Of a stretch of DNA of 64,000 bases, positions 60,101 to 64,000 are shown piece after piece. The DNA lies in assembly GCA_034509425.1 (NCBI GenBank), contig JAVTVJ010001329.1, forward strand, positions 434,001-498,000. The letters are read 5' to 3'. Positions within the stretch are counted from its first letter, which is position 1. The number at the start of each line of letters is the position of its first letter. The notes beneath the pieces are model-generated. The model was not told the origin of the DNA, ran no database searches, and was given only the letters and a program-made list of their open reading frames with translations. The position numbers and the translations under genes were made by a program. This stretch comes from Eopsaltria australis (taxonomy: Eukaryota; Chordata; Aves; Passeriformes; Petroicidae).

Positions 60101-62639
60101 AAGATTCTCTTTAGATAGTGCACATTTAACATAGCTGGAAGGATACATTTAAAGCCAAGAACACTTTCCTGCTTTAAAGAACTTGCAACACTGAAGCAGA
60201 GAGAGAAAAATACCTGATGACTGTGTATTACGATAGATTCTTTCAATACAACACACTCTTATTTGAGATACTACTTCTTAGCAAAGATTTTTAATCACCA
60301 TAATTGCTACATTTAAGAGAAAAGCAAGATGAATAATAAAACTAATAACTGTTTTGCAGTTCTACTGTATTAATCCTGATAGAGGATTTAGGGAGTCTGT
60401 TGTTAATCATACACTGTTGAATGCAACACTTTTTGCTTTCAGAAGTTAGTTTAGAAAGACAAGAGTTGCTTACAGTTTTTATAAGCTAAATAAAACACAC
60501 ACATAATCACACAAAAAATAGAGGCCTGCTTCCTGCTTCTTAAGAGGTTTAGATGAAAAAATTAATTGAAACTTAAGGGCTCTCTGTTTATGATCTGTAA
60601 ACTAATTGCATGCCAAACTTGCAAGGAAGAATCTTGATCAGTTTCATCCACAGAATGAAGAAAATTAATCAGTAGTTAAAAAAAAAAAGTAGGAGAAGTA
60701 TGTGAGGCCTTTTTCCTTTAGACTGAGGATTACAGAAGGAACTTCTCCCACATGAAAGAAATACACTAAGGGAAAGGACCCTCAAAAGAAACCAGGCCAT
60801 AAAAACACATAAAAGACCATTAAGAAAAAATCTCCACGTAAGTCTTGCCTTTGACAACTCTACTATATTATCCAGTAGTTTGGGCAATTATGCCAAAACA
60901 AATGACAGATGAAGGGATCAGCAGAGAGGTAAGTTAATTACACACCTACTTAGAACCTAGTATTGTTTGCATTAACGTATCTACAGTATTTCTAGAGAAG
61001 CTCCATCCTATCTTTAAAATTAACTCACTATGAACTTACATGAAGATTTTTTACTTTTCCTAATTTCATTGGAATTAATGTTACAAACAGTTCCAAAGGA
61101 AAGGGAGATTCAGAAAAAATTAAATTGCACATGTAGAAGTTGCATTTTTGAGTCTACACATCTGAAACAGAAACCTATCTTCAGTGGTTTTATCCATCAA
61201 CAGCACCATAAAATAGGTGACTTCTAAGGCAGTTAAACACATACTTGCTTTATCATAGTAAATGTCTGCTTTATCATAATAAACTGATTTAGGTAACATA
61301 CATCACTACTGAGTCTATGCACCATCTGTAGGTAGTCTTCATTTGAGCCATGTCTAGAATTATCAGCATGATGATTAGCTGAATTTCCAGACAACTGACT
61401 TGAAACTTTATTTTCATGGAGATTCCTCATCCCAGCTGTGACAATGGGACTGGATACAGAAGCTGAAAGACAAAAAAAGCAAGTAACTATATTGATACAC
61501 AGTCATGAGCTTGAAAAGATTCAGAGAAAACACCCTAACAGTGGATATTAAAAAGTTATATGCAAGAGGTCTGGAATTTGAACAAGAATCCAACTTGCCA
61601 CAAATACCTTGATTAACAATAAATTATCTAAGATTTTTCAAAAGTATTTAAAATCTTAATTTCATGTACAAATAAACCAAATTTCTCCCTGTATCTATCC
61701 TAATTACAGACAGTACCTTCCATACTGATTACAGAAAACTTTGTTTGCTTCTATATAATCTGAATTCACTACCTTAATAACTTTCAAGGTATTCATAAGA
61801 CATAGAACATTACAAATAAAACAGCTGTGTATGTATTCTAAGCACAATGTTAAACTTTCAGAAAAAAATATTTAAAAGAATCCAATAGAATTCTACGTAC
61901 CAACAAAGAAACGCCCTAGATACCTTAATACTGTTTGTGTGCTCAAGATTGTTTTTAGGCAGGGGAAGAACAAAGAAATCCATTTGTTCTGAAGGTCATC
62001 TTTGCCAGTTACTGCATACCTTGAGCATAATTCTAGCCAATTTAGAATCAATCTGACACTAAAAAGGGCCAGTAAGGCTAAAGAATCTTTAAAGTTAACT
62101 TCAGTTAATCTAAAGTTAAGAGAACTTAACTTTTCATTGGCAGAAATGGGGTTTTCCCTAGTACATGTTAAGTGATGCTCACAGCTACCAAATACAACTT
62201 TTGGGTTCTTCAGATTTTTTTTATTGTCACGTATACAAGGCAACAATGCAAACTGGGGAGCACTGCAATGTGAACGTGTTTTACCTTTTCTTTTTCTATT
62301 TAGTTTTTTTAAAACAAAGTAGATATCACCACTCTTTACAGCCAGAAAAGCAAAGTTTAAATACACCTGCCTCAAAGATTTGCATTAAGCATGTGACTCC
62401 TTCAAAGAAATTAGAAACCCATGTCATGTGTACATGAAAGAGAAGTTGTGGTTAAACAGGAGAATAAAATAAACATCACAGACTCACCTTGCTGCATTTG
62501 AGGATGAGCTGTATAACTTGGAGGGTGTGAATACGGCATGTATCCTGCAGGGCTTTGAGGAGCATATGGACTAGGCACTGGACTGTTCTGTTGTGCCAAA
62601 AATCTGTTACCAGAGCTTGTCTGTGGTGGCACAAACCGG
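3..62639 (-). CDS. NIPBL: NIPBL cohesin loader, internal part of the gene (24 exons, partial at both ends)
   Basis: The product is the Scc2/NIPBL subunit of the cohesin loader. In the nucleus, with MAU2, it loads cohesin on DNA and stimulates its ATPase for cohesion and loop extrusion (known for the family). I recognised it from long near-identical stretches to vertebrate NIPBL, such as [49 protein letters not shown] and [16 protein letters not shown]. The 24 exons join with matching phases into 1671 complete codons after one carried-over base, with no frameshift or stop. The order is a disordered N-terminal half (exons 6-13) followed by HEAT-repeat helices (exons 14-29). The MAU2-binding N-terminus and the C-terminal HEAT repeats are outside the window. 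Introns fill the rest of the span. Exon numbers assume that the 1.5-kb exon is human exon 10. Confidence 0.98.
242..340 (-). CDS. NIPBL: NIPBL exon 28
   Basis: The exon has 33 codons, phase 0 at both ends (99 nt). The peptide [20 protein letters not shown] continues to [13 protein letters not shown]. This is the classic cohesin-associated HEAT motif with the conserved Asn-Ala-x-x-Val-Arg-x-Lys-Ala-Met-Lys turn, invariant among vertebrates. The acceptor is tctag at 342-341 and the donor is AGG|GTAAAA. Confidence 0.97.
341..1175 (-). other. NIPBL: NIPBL intron 27
   Basis: This is AT-rich unique sequence of 835 nt. I see no gene, repeat family or regulatory element in it. Confidence 0.9.
1176..1278 (-). 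CDS. NIPBL: NIPBL exon 27
   Basis: The exon has one base of Lys and 34 codons (103 nt). The peptide [20 protein letters not shown] continues to [14 protein letters not shown]. It enters the first HEAT repeat annotated in the family. The acceptor is ttcag at 1280-1279 and the donor is CAG|GTAAAC. Confidence 0.96.
1379..1593 (-). CDS. NIPBL: NIPBL exon 26
   Basis: The exon has 71 codons plus two bases of Lys (215 nt). The peptide opens [20 protein letters not shown], includes the acidic loop [16 protein letters not shown], and ends [16 protein letters not shown]. This region carries conserved helices of the central HEAT array. The donor is AA|GTATGT and the acceptor is tccag at 1595-1594. Intron 26 is only 100 nt. 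Confidence 0.96.
1837..1926 (-). CDS. NIPBL: NIPBL exon 25
   Basis: The exon has 30 codons, phase 0 at both ends (90 nt). The peptide [20 protein letters not shown] continues to [10 protein letters not shown]. Small changes from human (GGED to GGDD, TETDP to TEIDA) fall in loops. The acceptor is acag at 1928-1927 and the donor is GTG|GTAAAT. Confidence 0.95.
1927..2904 (-). other. NIPBL: NIPBL intron 24
   Basis: The intron holds only short T and C runs (2347-2368 and 2465-2472) in AT-rich unique sequence. I see nothing else. Confidence 0.9.
2905..3048 (-). CDS. NIPBL: NIPBL exon 24
   Basis: The exon has 48 codons, phase 0 at both ends (144 nt). The peptide [20 protein letters not shown] continues to [20 protein letters not shown] and SLARILKQ. 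It is near-identical to mammals except the last helix, which reads SLARILKQ instead of SIERILKQ. The donor is CAG|GTGTGT and the acceptor is ttag at 3050-3049. Confidence 0.96.
3049..3944 (-). other. NIPBL: NIPBL intron 23
   Basis: The intron holds a small local triplication of aatgtca (3513-3535). The rest is AT-rich unique sequence with no gene visible. Confidence 0.9.
3945..4077 (-). CDS. NIPBL: NIPBL exon 23
   Basis: The exon has one base of Lys and 44 codons (133 nt). The peptide [20 protein letters not shown] continues to [20 protein letters not shown] and GRLL. The [12 protein letters not shown] helix is an invariant NIPBL signature. The acceptor is acag at 4079-4078 and the donor is TTG|GTAAGG. 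Confidence 0.96.
4078..5134 (-). other. NIPBL: NIPBL intron 22
   Basis: The intron holds a short CAAC/CAAA-rich stretch at 4521-4560. I see no gene or transposon. Confidence 0.9.
5135..5217 (-). CDS. NIPBL: NIPBL exon 22
   Basis: The exon has 27 codons plus two bases of Lys (83 nt). The peptide [20 protein letters not shown] continues to FLSIFLK. Two residues near its start differ from the human IDQDVVITN. The acceptor is tttag at 5219-5218 and the donor is AA|GTAAGT. Confidence 0.95.
5422..5560 (-). CDS. NIPBL: NIPBL exon 21
   Basis: The exon has one base of Arg and 46 codons (139 nt). The peptide [20 protein letters not shown] continues to [18 protein letters not shown] and ends in an acidic SEEESNKK run. 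The acidic tail is a surface loop where bird and mammal differ most. The flanking intron sequence happens to stay open in this frame for about 78 codons upstream and 34 downstream, so the exon edges rest on the splice sites (acceptor acag at 5562-5561, donor AAA|GTAAGA) and on homology. Confidence 0.96.
5561..6637 (-). other. NIPBL: NIPBL intron 20
   Basis: This is AT-rich unique sequence. The part next to exon 21 is open in the coding frame for about 78 codons, without NIPBL similarity. I see nothing else. Confidence 0.9.
6638..6738 (-). CDS. NIPBL: NIPBL exon 20
   Basis: The exon has 33 codons plus two bases of Arg (101 nt). The peptide [20 protein letters not shown] continues to [13 protein letters not shown], a strongly conserved helical segment of the HEAT domain. 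The acceptor is atag at 6740-6739 and the donor is CAG|GTAACT. Confidence 0.96.
6739..7819 (-). other. NIPBL: NIPBL intron 19
   Basis: This is AT-rich unique sequence with no gene, transposon or notable repeat that I can identify. Confidence 0.9.
7820..7900 (-). CDS. NIPBL: NIPBL exon 19
   Basis: The exon has 27 codons, phase 0 at both ends (81 nt). The peptide [20 protein letters not shown] continues to AIKLVTA and matches the known protein without visible change. Because the exon is symmetric, skipping it would remove one helix pair without a frameshift. The acceptor is gatag at 7902-7901 and the donor is GCA|GTAAGT. Confidence 0.96.
7901..8596 (-). other. NIPBL: NIPBL intron 18
   Basis: About half of this intron is the CR1 fragment at 8050-8400. 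The rest is unique sequence. Confidence 0.9.
8050..8400 (+). mobile_element. CR1 LINE 3' fragment (intron 18)
   Basis: It matches the CR1 3' region in order: gaggagtggctgaggg, then cctctacaattccctgaatgg, then gtctcttctgccagctaacaag, and finally gggacatggtttag and the gacttgatgttcttaag terminus. It is diverged and 5'-truncated. It lies antisense to NIPBL. Confidence 0.88.
8597..8748 (-). CDS. NIPBL: NIPBL exon 18
   Basis: The exon has two bases of Gly and 50 codons (152 nt). The peptide [20 protein letters not shown] continues to [20 protein letters not shown] and [10 protein letters not shown]. It has a basic linker followed by two helices and is almost identical to mammals. The donor is CAG|GTAGGT and the acceptor is tctag at 8750-8749. 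A CR1 fragment ends about 200 bp downstream in intron 18. Confidence 0.96.
8749..9405 (-). other. NIPBL: NIPBL intron 17
   Basis: This is AT-rich unique sequence in which I see no further feature. Confidence 0.9.
9406..9637 (-). CDS. NIPBL: NIPBL exon 17
   Basis: The exon has 77 codons plus one base of Gly (232 nt). The peptide starts [20 protein letters not shown], includes the invariant [20 protein letters not shown] helices, and ends [14 protein letters not shown]. It lies in the N-terminal part of the HEAT-repeat array. The acceptor is tgcag at 9639-9638 and the donor is G|GTTAGT, slightly weaker than consensus. Confidence 0.97.
9638..11745 (-). other. NIPBL: NIPBL intron 16
   Basis: The intron holds a weak CTCF-like motif (10009-10021) and two T runs 8 bases apart (10755-10766 and 10774-10784). 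ORFs of about 100 codons near 10053-10560 on both strands have no recognisable similarity and are probably chance. Confidence 0.85.
10009..10021 (+). promoter_or_regulatory. CTCF-like motif, weaker match (intron 16)
   Basis: The plus strand reads GCCACTAGAGGGA. Eleven of twelve core positions fit CCASYAGRKGGC and the last C is A. The flanks do not match the extended motif. This is a candidate only. Confidence 0.25.
11746..11832 (-). CDS. NIPBL: NIPBL exon 16
   Basis: The exon has 29 codons, phase 0 at both ends (87 nt). The peptide [20 protein letters not shown] continues to SKLSTLLNH. It differs from the human sequence, as I recall it, only by a conservative Asp-to-Glu change. Skipping this symmetric exon would keep the frame. 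The acceptor is ttttag at 11834-11833 and the donor is CAC|GTAAGT. Confidence 0.96.
11833..13354 (-). other. NIPBL: NIPBL intron 15
   Basis: The intron holds the TATG microsatellite (12435-12477) and, at 12490-12860, a somewhat GC-richer stretch of unknown origin. No gene is visible. Confidence 0.85.
12435..12477. repeat. TATG/TAGG tetranucleotide microsatellite
   Basis: Imperfect units of atgt, aggt and atat repeat for about 43 bp in intron 15 (atgtatgtaggtatgtatg and similar). It is a likely length-polymorphic locus. Confidence 0.9.
13355..13458 (-). CDS. NIPBL: NIPBL exon 15
   Basis: The exon has two bases completing Gly and 34 codons (104 nt). The peptide [20 protein letters not shown] continues to [14 protein letters not shown]. 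The conserved [10 protein letters not shown] segment joins the first helices of the hook domain. The donor is AAG|GTACCT and the acceptor is aaag at 13460-13459. Confidence 0.95.
13459..14618 (-). other. NIPBL: NIPBL intron 14
   Basis: This is unique AT-rich sequence. A 92-codon plus-strand ORF at 14175-14453 lacks recognisable similarity and I treat it as chance. Confidence 0.85.
14619..14708 (-). CDS. NIPBL: NIPBL exon 14
   Basis: The exon has two bases of Glu, 29 codons, and one base of Gly (90 nt). The peptide [20 protein letters not shown] continues to LEDMDFTAF. It begins the folded part of the protein: amphipathic helices replace the charged low-complexity sequence of exons 9-13. The acceptor is caccag at 14710-14709 and the donor is TTTG|GTAATA. 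Confidence 0.95.
14798..14869 (-). CDS. NIPBL: NIPBL exon 13
   Basis: This 72-nt exon supplies two bases of Val, 23 codons ([20 protein letters not shown] then TPE), and one base of Glu. It is a dense Lys/Arg cluster, the best nuclear localisation signal candidate in the window, and marks the end of the disordered half. The short intron 13 (89 nt) separates it from exon 14. The donor is GAAG|GTAATT and the acceptor is attag at 14871-14870. Confidence 0.95.
15053..15250 (-). CDS. NIPBL: NIPBL exon 12
   Basis: The exon holds two bases of Ser, 65 codons, and one base of Val (198 nt). The peptide starts [20 protein letters not shown]. An Arg/Ser/His/Gly-rich stretch ([20 protein letters not shown]) and [20 protein letters not shown] follow. 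It is an RS-like disordered, highly charged segment. Another reading frame is also open here but has no NIPBL similarity. The donor is G|GTAACTG and the acceptor is ctag at 15252-15251. Confidence 0.95.
15345..15445 (+). mobile_element. Short CR1 3'-end fragment (intron 11)
   Basis: Only the last ~100 bp of CR1 is present: gcttagggacatggactggt, then gtggactttgcagc, then ttggacttgatggttataaa and a degenerate terminal atgattatatgattt repeat. It is antisense to NIPBL and sits about 100 bp downstream of the exon 12 acceptor's upstream flank. Confidence 0.75.
16740..17275 (+). mobile_element. CR1 LINE fragment with reverse-transcriptase C-terminal remnant (intron 11)
   Basis: The 5' half resembles the end of CR1 ORF2: gtggtggtcaatggcttgat, then a segment that translates to a broken VPQxxVLGPAL-like reverse-transcriptase block, then gacacagagctgtgtggtgc. 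The 3' half has the CR1 tail, with gaggttgggactggatgacc near the end. Internal deletions and stops make it non-functional. It is antisense to NIPBL. Confidence 0.82.
18171..18316. repeat. AT-rich TAGTAT/TATAGTA repeat region
   Basis: About 145 bp is built from variants of tagtat, tatagta and tagtacta, with several short palindromes such as tagtacta and tactttaaagta. It lies in intron 11. A cruciform or replication-slippage hotspot is possible. No gene is visible. Confidence 0.85.
19738..19920 (-). CDS. NIPBL: NIPBL exon 11
   Basis: The exon holds two bases of Gly, 60 codons, and one base of Ser (183 nt). The peptide begins [20 protein letters not shown], passes a basic stretch ([15 protein letters not shown]), and ends in an acidic run ([15 protein letters not shown]). 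It is nearly identical to mammalian NIPBL. The basic cluster followed by the Ser/Asp/Glu run looks like a nuclear localisation signal next to casein-kinase-2-type sites (inference). The donor is GAAT|GTAAGTA and the acceptor is ataG at 19922-19921. Confidence 0.96.
26570..26860 (+). mobile_element. CR1 LINE 3' fragment (intron 10)
   Basis: This is the best-preserved CR1 copy in the window: aataggacaaggggg, then gagggtggtgaggtactgga, then ccatccctggcagtgttcaa, then cctgcccatggcagggggtt and gatctttaagatc at the 3' end. It is 5'-truncated and antisense to NIPBL. Its lower divergence suggests a later insertion than the other copies. Confidence 0.92.
32014..32035. repeat. (ATT)n microsatellite
   Basis: Seven perfect ATT units lie in intron 10, about 1.2 kb downstream of exon 10 in gene orientation. 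Confidence 0.92.
33211..34731 (-). CDS. NIPBL: NIPBL exon 10 (giant disordered exon)
   Basis: The exon is 1521 nt: two bases of Asp, 506 codons, and one base of Gly. It starts [17 protein letters not shown], a basic nuclear-localisation-like cluster. Next comes a Gln/Asn/Glu/Lys-rich segment with a period near 10 residues (34163-34390), then three 11-residue RPETPKxK units (34064-34162). A long Ser/Lys/Arg/Asp-rich region follows, then the conserved block [25 protein letters not shown], a PxVxL-type HP1 chromoshadow-binding motif, lies at 33320-33334, and the exon ends near [11 protein letters not shown]. Human exon 10 is, from memory, about 1.6 kb with more RPETPKQ units, so this copy looks contracted. 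The whole exon is expected to be intrinsically disordered. Confidence 0.97.
34064..34162 (-). repeat. NIPBL: Three tandem 33-bp RPETPK units in NIPBL exon 10
   Basis: Three head-to-tail 11-residue units read [22 protein letters not shown] and [11 protein letters not shown]. Each contains a Thr-Pro site that a proline-directed kinase could use (inference). The first two units encode identical peptides and differ by silent changes. The human protein, from memory, has about six units, so this array is shorter. Confidence 0.88.
34163..34390 (-). repeat. NIPBL: Degenerate decapeptide repeat inside NIPBL exon 10
   Basis: About eight imperfect units of 9-10 residues follow the pattern (Met/Leu/Ile)-Glu-x-Lys/Gln-Gln-Asn-Glu-Ser/Asn-Arg-Gln, for example [20 protein letters not shown] and [10 protein letters not shown]. 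At DNA level this is a 27-30 nt period rich in CATTTTGTTTC on the plus strand. The segment is low-complexity, Gln/Asn/Glu/Lys-rich and predicted disordered or weakly helical. Mammals have a related but more diverged array here. Confidence 0.85.
42089..42300. repeat. Probable ancient interspersed repeat remnant (intron 9)
   Basis: The stretch begins gttacttacctataactgta, continues with gcagattcacactcttggga, and is locally more GC-rich than its surroundings. The gttacttacc(t)gtaactgtagtt edge is one that I recall from an old amniote interspersed element, but I cannot name the family. On the minus strand the edge reads TAG|GTAAGTAAC, a perfect splice donor in NIPBL sense. No protein remnant is visible. 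Confidence 0.45.
45861..45898. repeat. 38-bp strictly alternating CA/CG/TG tract
   Basis: Every dinucleotide step in the tract is pyrimidine-purine (CA, CG or TG), including the self-complementary cacgtg. Such tracts favour Z-DNA. It lies in intron 9, about 1.2 kb downstream of exon 9 in the direction of transcription. Confidence 0.9.
46945..47020. repeat. Compound TA/CA microsatellite beside the exon 9 donor
   Basis: A (TA)8 run at 46945-46961 is followed by tgcatatatatatat and ataatatata segments, the 12-bp palindrome gtgtatatacac (47001-47012), and a short (CA) run ending at 47020. The tract ends only 8 bases before the donor GT of exon 9 (47029-47028). In the RNA it is a UG repeat followed by UA repeats right after the 5' splice site. 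Confidence 0.95.
47030..47662 (-). CDS. NIPBL: NIPBL exon 9
   Basis: At 633 nt this is the second largest exon here: two bases finishing Gly, 210 codons, and one base of Asp. The peptide opens [21 protein letters not shown] Lys-rich cluster ([17 protein letters not shown]) follows, then the [20 protein letters not shown] block and a Gln-rich stretch. It ends in a charged, probably helical segment ([20 protein letters not shown]...RFSKEVQDK) that continues into exon 10. The donor is G|GTAAAAGG, immediately followed in the intron by a TG/TA microsatellite. Compared with mammals, the Gln-rich section shows most of the substitutions. Confidence 0.97.
48176..48243. repeat. T-rich pyrimidine tract
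   Basis: This stretch is almost pure T with scattered C (tttcttttctttctttttt), starting roughly 55 bp after an A-rich run at 48110-48132. In NIPBL orientation it is a purine tract about 0.5 kb upstream of exon 9, so it is not the exon 9 polypyrimidine tract. Confidence 0.8.
50110..50715 (+). mobile_element. CR1 LINE 3' fragment (intron 8)
   Basis: The roughly 600-bp remnant contains the gctggagcatgtctggagaa, gaggagtggctgagggagct, gaccttatcactctctacaa, gaaagggtgggtaagcattg and ggtggtggagtcaccattcc blocks in CR1 order. It ends in a degenerate ggttggaacagatgatcttg tail. It is antisense to NIPBL. Confidence 0.9.
56215..56600 (-). mobile_element. Old CR1 LINE fragment in NIPBL orientation (intron 8)
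   Basis: On the plus strand it reads as the reverse complement of CR1: agttcatcctcatgctcaaa, then tctggggagccttttccact, then acagtgaaaaagtttttcct, then gctgacctgaggtccccc. Its divergence is high. It is the only CR1 here in the same orientation as NIPBL. Confidence 0.8.
57272..57365 (-). CDS. NIPBL: NIPBL exon 8
   Basis: The exon has 31 codons plus one base (94 nt), phase 0 in and phase 1 out. The peptide [18 protein letters not shown] continues to [12 protein letters not shown] and follows directly on SSD of the preceding exon, as in other vertebrates. The acceptor is tttag at 57367-57366 and the donor is G|GTAGTC. It is a short Ser/Pro-rich linker between two longer conserved blocks. Confidence 0.95.
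57366..61301 (-). other. NIPBL: NIPBL intron 7
   Basis: The intron contains the strong CTCF-like motif (58096-58114). About 580 bp further right is a small inverted repeat, gtgtagcc (58695-58702) with ggctacac (58722-58729), around a 19-base loop. The rest is AT-rich and empty of genes. Confidence 0.85.
58096..58114 (-). promoter_or_regulatory. CTCF-like binding motif, strong match (intron 7)
   Basis: The minus strand reads TGACCAGCAGAGGGCTCCA. It matches the 12-base CTCF core CCASYAGRKGGC at every position, with the expected TGA upstream. The neighbourhood is unique intronic sequence with no visible repeat. Binding is inferred from motif alone. Confidence 0.5.
61302..61462 (-). CDS. NIPBL: NIPBL exon 7
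   Basis: The exon supplies two bases completing Ala and then 53 codons (161 nt). It begins [20 protein letters not shown] and ends [13 protein letters not shown]. The acceptor is ttcag at 61464-61463 and the donor is GAT|GTATGT at 61301-61300. The His/Asn/Ser-rich peptide ([20 protein letters not shown]) is a recognisable conserved NIPBL block. It is predicted disordered and no enzymatic motif is visible. Confidence 0.96.
61463..62487 (-). other. NIPBL: NIPBL intron 6
   Basis: This 1.0-kb intron contains a 160-codon sense-strand ORF (62375-61893) that is not in frame with either flanking exon. Its peptide matches no family that I know, has no upstream splice acceptor that I trust, and is probably chance. 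Confidence 0.8.
62488..62639 (-). CDS. NIPBL: NIPBL exon 6
   Basis: This exon gives one base finishing a Ser codon, 50 codons, and one base of an Ala codon (152 nt). The acceptor is ttttag at 62641-62640 and the donor is G|GTGAGT. The peptide runs from [12 protein letters not shown] through [20 protein letters not shown] to HPQMQQ, a Pro/Ser/Gln/Tyr-rich disordered segment of the N-terminal region that is very close to the mammalian protein. The upstream exon, expected to end in a Ser-rich stretch, was not found in the 1.36 kb to the right. Confidence 0.96.
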
Positions 62640-64000
62640 CTAAAAAGAAAAGAAAATTGAAAAAAAGTTTTTAAAAGTTGGAATAACAAATTTAGACAAA
62701 TTAATTATTTCTTTTGGAAATTATACCTTCAGAACACGAAAATTTCTTGAAGACAAAAAAAGTCCACAACATAATCAATAACTTCCTTCAAAAGAAGTAT
62801 TTTAAGCTATCTATACTTTCCTAACTGCAAATATTACCTAAGAGTCAGAAGATAACAAAAAACATTCATAAGACCTCCACCTAGGGAAACAATGACACAA
62901 ATATGTACAGAAATTAGATCCACAATTTCCAAAAGTTAATCTCAGAAGTTTGAATGAAAGTGTCAATGAAAGTTTTAACCAACTCAGTCACTAGGATTAA
63001 CAAGGAGCCATTTACTTTTTACTCTCCAGTAAGATTTCCAATTACTTCATCTAACAGAACTACACTGCCAAGATAGAGGAATGTGATAGGCAGTTAGGTA
63101 GGATCTGATCCAAGTCCACTGAACACAACTTTCTCTTTCACTGGCTTTATTTGAGACTCATTCTACAGACAGGAAGCCATAAAAATAACATTGACTTGTG
63201 ACAATAACTCATGTACATTATTACTTACATTCTTATAGGAGCATCTCAAAATTAAAATAATCAAATAAATACATCAGAAAGTACATTACAAGCTCTCACA
63301 ACCCTCAGTTCTAAGTAGGAACTCCATGAAGGTAAGCTTCCATAGAAAGAAACAGTGAAGCCCTTAACAGAAGAAAACCTTGTACTATTCATTGTAATAT
63401 TCACAACTCAAACAACCTTTTTAGATATCCCTTTTAGATATAAAAGTTTAAAAGTGTACTGGTTTTTGTGAAGATACAGAACATTTCATTTGCCAAACAG
63501 TTACAGTAACCTGAAGTGAAACCTGAAAACAGTTTATTTTAATAATGATGTCTAATAACTGAAGATGGGACCTGTTAAAGCTCAGCACCTGGGTTGAAAC
63601 TACAAGCAGAACTCTCTCCTCTAGCCTAGAGTACGTTAATATATTAATAAAAGCATAAATTATAGGTAAATGCTATTTGCAAACACTCAAAAACTTTAAA
63701 AAACAGAAATCTGATGAGGATGCTGCAGGAAGACTGGCCAAACTACTGGGCCTATCTTTCTGCAAGAAGCCTTTAGCATAACTGTTACAGTAGTACTCCA
63801 TGCTTTTATGAATCTTCTCTCCCACCATTCTGTTAAACCAGTACTGGGACATGCTGGAACACACCAGCCTATTCTGTTCTATCCTCTTGCCACCAGTCTC
63901 AGCCTCTGACACAGGTAGGAGACAACCAGAGGGTAACAGAAGGCAGAGGGACTCCATCGACAGGGAATAAAGTTTGGCCAAATTACGGGATGGAGCAAGA
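62640..64000 (-). other. NIPBL: NIPBL intron 5, partial
   Basis: No exon is visible upstream of exon 6 within these 1.36 kb. The last 330 bp are more GC-rich than the intron average and carry a 102-codon minus-strand ORF (63981-63673) with no recognisable similarity. An unrecognised repeat is possible. Confidence 0.8.

Noticed and set aside
63673..63981. 102-codon minus-strand ORF at the right end, considered as the missing upstream NIPBL exon
   Set aside because: The peptide does not resemble the Ser/Gln/Met-rich segment expected before exon 6, and no donor with the needed phase was found.
1..64000. tRNA, snoRNA, microRNA, CRISPR or virus-derived genes in the introns
   Set aside because: No cloverleaf, paired C/D or H/ACA boxes, direct-repeat array or retroviral gene remnant was convincing by eye. 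A covariance-model scan would be the decisive test.

Overview
This window is the interior of one large vertebrate gene read from the minus strand: NIPBL (Nipped-B-like, the Scc2-type cohesin loader). The sequence is AT-rich, intron-dominated DNA with GT-AG splice sites and several CR1 LINE fragments. CR1 elements of this kind are typical of birds, so I infer a bird genome. NIPBL lies on chromosome Z in chicken, but nothing here fixes the species. There is no bacterial, phage or plasmid character, no CRISPR array, no operon and no second protein-coding gene that I can support.

I located 24 consecutive coding exons between positions 3 and 62639. Numbered by the human convention, with the giant exon as exon 10, they are exon 6 (right) to exon 29 (left). 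The summed exon length is 5014 nt: one base completing a codon from an upstream exon outside the window, then exactly 1671 in-frame codons with no stop. Every junction has a GT donor and AG acceptor and a matching phase. The start codon, exons 1-5, the C-terminal half and both UTRs lie outside the window.

Layout from 5' to 3' of the gene (right to left): 62639-57272 carries exons 6-8 (Pro/Ser/Gln-rich N-terminal region). 47662-47030 is exon 9. 34731-33211 is exon 10, disordered, Lys/Glu/Gln-rich, with two peptide repeats and a PVVVL HP1-type motif. 19920-14798 carries exons 11-13 (basic, nuclear-localisation-like, RS-like). 14708-3 carries exons 14-29, the start of the folded HEAT-repeat hook that contacts cohesin. 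Introns 10, 9 and 8 are long (13.3, 12.3 and 9.6 kb). Introns in the HEAT part are mostly 0.1-2 kb.

The non-coding space holds six CR1 remnants (five antisense to NIPBL), several microsatellites, an alternating purine-pyrimidine tract, an AT-rich region, one probable ancient interspersed repeat carrying a perfect sense-strand splice donor, and two CTCF-like motifs. I found no undescribed biological system. The most useful leads are the shortened RPETPKQ repeat in exon 10, the TA/TG tract abutting the exon 9 donor, the donor-bearing repeat in intron 9 and the strong CTCF motif in intron 7.
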